Of a stretch of 64,000 bases of DNA, positions 61,533 to 64,000 are shown piece by piece. Under the pieces are notes generated by a model, which did no database searches, had not been told where the DNA came from, and worked only from the letters and a program-made list of their open reading frames with translations. A program made the translations under genes and the position numbers. Positions within the stretch are counted from its first letter, which is position 1; every line of letters begins with the position of its first letter. The DNA comes from Ophiostoma sp. CBS 140.51 (lineage: Eukaryota > Ascomycota > Sordariomycetes > Ophiostomatales > Ophiostomataceae): positions 62,001-126,000 of the forward strand of contig JANSLP010000028.1 of assembly GCA_029298735.1 (NCBI GenBank). The letters run 5' to 3'.

Positions 61533-63993
61533 ATGGCCGACGTCTCTCATCCATCTCGTTCTGAACCTCTCTCTACCGATAATACTACAAACAACACTTT
61601 AACCTCATCCTCAACCACAACCACCACGACAACCCCCGCAATCAACAAGACGACGCCGAGCAACTTTGCCAGTGAACGAGAAGCCCGCAGAGACCTCACG
61701 TCCAAGTTTCGCTTTTCTACGTCGACCAACTTTGTCATCCCGCAGACCGCGCCTGACAATAACGGCAACAACAACGGCCCTGACAACGATACCGCATCTC
61801 TCGCCGCCAATCCCAACGTGAGTGTCACCACGACCGCCTCGGGTTACCGTGCACATCATTCGAGCACCCCGTCCATCATCTCAGTGCAGCCCGGCTCGTC
61901 TTCGACGAAATCGCCGAGATCTGGTTCCTTACTTGCGTTTGCTACGGCCGCCATTGATCGGACCCAAACCGCCCTTTCCACTGCCGAGCAGAAGATCCGT
62001 CCGAGACAGTCCGTCGGCCGTCTCTCTGTTGGCGCTGATACACCGGCTGTGCCCACCTTTCCGACCTACTATTCGTTGGACCGGTCGCCCACAAACGCCT
62101 CTGCTTCCTCGTCTTCTACGCCGCTTTCCAGTCAGAACAACGACCACAAGAGCGACGCTCTCCCGCCGCCGAGCATCCTTTCCGCGACGAGCAGTGACGA
62201 CGCATCCCAGTCGACACATCTCCCCGGTAACGCTTCGGACCAGCCCAAGCGCAAGCTCTCCCAGTCCTACGCCAAGCCGTACGATCAAGCAGACCCTACT
62301 CTTCCTCTCCCCATCCGCCTACCGCGAACCGATAATAAGATGCATCAAACGTCGTCGCGCCTTCTGCGCATGACCGACGACGATCGGCCGTTCACAAAGG
62401 TAAGCTGCATTCCAGTCACAACATTACCTAATCGGGAAACAAAGCCCGCATTTCTCTTATTTTTGACTTTAGACTTGAAATTTTGACGTTTATGTCTTAC
62501 CTTGGTCACTAACATACTTCACTCACTAGGACTTCAAGGACCTGTTTGCGACACTGATTGTTAGTCTTCTGCCGTTGTCTGCACACCGCGTCCGCCTTAC
62601 CAAGGTGGAGCACACATTCCTGTCTGAAGATGCCATCAACAACCTGGGCTCGCTCAAGTTCTCACAGTCCAATCGGATGCCGGACCCTAAGGACCCTTCG
62701 CGCATCGTGACCACGACTACGACGACTACCTTCTCTATGGCCAAGGACATGGCCCGCTCAATATGCCAACGCTTCCTTGAGGCTCGCTTTATCGAGTCCG
62801 CCGACGGCAAATACCAGCAAGTCTACACCATGAAGGGCTCCGTCTGGCAATTGACACCAAAGGGCATCTCCATCCTCGACCGTTTCTGCTCCCGCAATGG
62901 TATCCAGCAGAAGCAGGTCGGTGAACTGATCGGCCACTCCACATCCCAGCTGGTGATCCTCGAGCGTGACAGTCAAACAGACAAGCTGGTTTGCGACCGC
63001 GGCACAATTGAAGTGATCTTCCGGCGGTTCATTGGTGTGAACGGCCTCAACGTCAAGCAAAGCGTCAACGCCGCCGATGCCGACTCGCTTAGCGACTACC
63101 GTGACGGTATGACCGGTGTCAAGGTAGCGAGCGAGCGGAAAGTTTCGGGCAAGACGTACAAGGACACCTTCACCGGCAAGGCCGCTGTTGATTGGCTTAT
63201 GGACTGCTGCACAACCGTCGACCGTCGCGAGGCTAGTGAAATCGCGTCGTTGTTTGCTGAGTACGGTCTTATCGAGGCCATCCAGCACGATCGCGTTTTC
63301 CAGAGCCAAGTCCCCAGTTCGCACCTGTTCCAGCCCACAAAAAACGCCATCTTCCAGTTGACGGCCAAGGGCAGAGATCTTTTCAACGGCACATCGTCAC
63401 GTGGCCGTTCCTCGGAGAGCGACGGCGGCACCGCCTTGCGCCCTGGCATTGCTCGCGACTCCAATACCCAGCGCCTGGACAAGATCCTCAACGACGCCGC
63501 CTTGCGCCTGCTTTTCCGCGAAAACCTGCGCGAGACCCACTGCGAAGAGAACCTTTCCTTCTACCTCGACGTCGACGACTTTGTCCGCAACTGCCGCCAG
63601 TCGATCCGTCTCGCGCAAAAGAACCCCGGCACGACGACCATGGATGGCATCAAGGAGATCATGGCTCAGGCATATGGCATCTACAACGCATTCCTTGCCC
63701 CCGGTTCGCCCTGCGAGCTCAACATTGATCACCAGTTGCGCAACAACCTGGCCACCCGCATGACCAAGGCTGTTGGCCAGGACGGCGCCATGATCGACAC
63801 CCTGCACGAGGTTACGACGCTCTTCGAGGATGCCCAGAATGCCGTGTTTAAGTTGATGGCAAGCGACTCGGTGCCCAAGTTCCTGCGCCACCCCAAGTAC
63901 GAGCACACGCTTCGCAACTACGACTTTGACGCCATTGTCGTTGGTGCCAACCGCGTGCCCGAGCGGAGCCAGAGCCGGTCGAACCGCAAGTAA
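61533..63993 (+). CDS. flbA: FlbA/Sst2-type regulator of G-protein signalling (DEP-DEP-RGS), 2 exons
   Basis: Exons 61533-62399 and 62530-63993 (776 aa); the intron GTAAGC..CACTAG is phase 0 (PFTK/DFKDLF). RGS proteins speed GTP hydrolysis by G-alpha subunits. FlbA-type members turn off growth signalling to allow conidiation (FlbA in Aspergillus, Rgs1 in Magnaporthe, Sst2 in yeast). The first 289 residues are Ser/Thr/Asn-rich and disordered. The first DEP-like region (about 290-415) has DFKDLFATLIVSLLPLSAHR and FLEARFIESADGKYQQVYTM; the second DEP (about 488-590) has GKTYKDTFTGKAAVDWLMDC and EIASLFAEYGLIEAI. The RGS box (about 604-755) has RLDKILNDAALRLLFRENLR, CEENLSFYLDVDDFVRN, IYNAFLAPGSPCELNIDHQL and DAQNAVFKLMASDSVPKFLR. 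Length is near Aspergillus FlbA (about 720 aa). An in-frame TAG directly precedes the ATG on genomic DNA. The symbol rests on domain order; the orthologue name varies by genus. Confidence 0.93.
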
Positions 63994-64000
63994 TGTCTTT

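Noticed and set aside
1..64000. CRISPR array, rRNA operon, prophage, transposon or secondary-metabolite cluster
   Set aside because: No regularly spaced repeats, conserved rRNA segments, integrase, transposase or reverse-transcriptase motifs, or PKS/NRPS/terpene-synthase frames were found. The genome is eukaryotic.

Overview
The window is nuclear DNA of a filamentous ascomycete (Pezizomycotina, most likely a Sordariomycete; I cannot name the species). Short GT-AG introns (mostly 50-120 nt) with CTAAC/CTGAC-type branch sites, coding DNA richer in G+C than its flanks, pyrimidine-rich leaders before start codons, a Zn2Cys6 regulator, a fungal TSC1, an FTS/UEV homologue and an FlbA/Sst2-type RGS protein all fit. 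I recognise no transposon, rRNA, tRNA, CRISPR array or prokaryotic operon.

Layout: (1) 234-17033 is an ordinary gene-dense arm: a DJ-1/PfpI protein (-), TSC1/hamartin (+), a single-pass membrane protein (+), a Zn2Cys6 transcription factor (-) and a six-exon MFS transporter (-). (2) 17034-34715 is a 17.7 kb stretch in which I can support no gene. (3) 34716-46550 is a compact cluster of five genes: a CCDC124/Oxs1-like ribosome-associated protein (+), an FTS/AKTIP-type inactive E2 (+), a large unrecognised protein (+), an AlkB dioxygenase with CUE-like and GRF elements (-) and, divergent from it, ORC4 carrying a PHD finger (+). (4) 46551-61532 is a second gene desert of 15 kb, whose right part carries many blocks that are pyrimidine-rich on the + strand. 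(5) 61533-63993 holds the FlbA-type RGS regulator (+).

Biology: several genes are core regulators (TSC1 for TOR, FlbA for G-alpha signalling and conidiation, ORC4 for replication licensing, AlkB for alkylation repair, FTS for dynein-endosome transport). They form no metabolic cluster. The parts most worth a second look are the PHD-ORC4 fusion, the CUE/PIP-like/AlkB/GRF architecture, the ACGCG-containing promoter shared by those two genes, the two deserts, and a splice-acceptor-like sequence touching the FlbA start codon. Exon joins were derived by hand from reading frame, GT-AG signals and expected protein continuity; no transcript data or database search was available.
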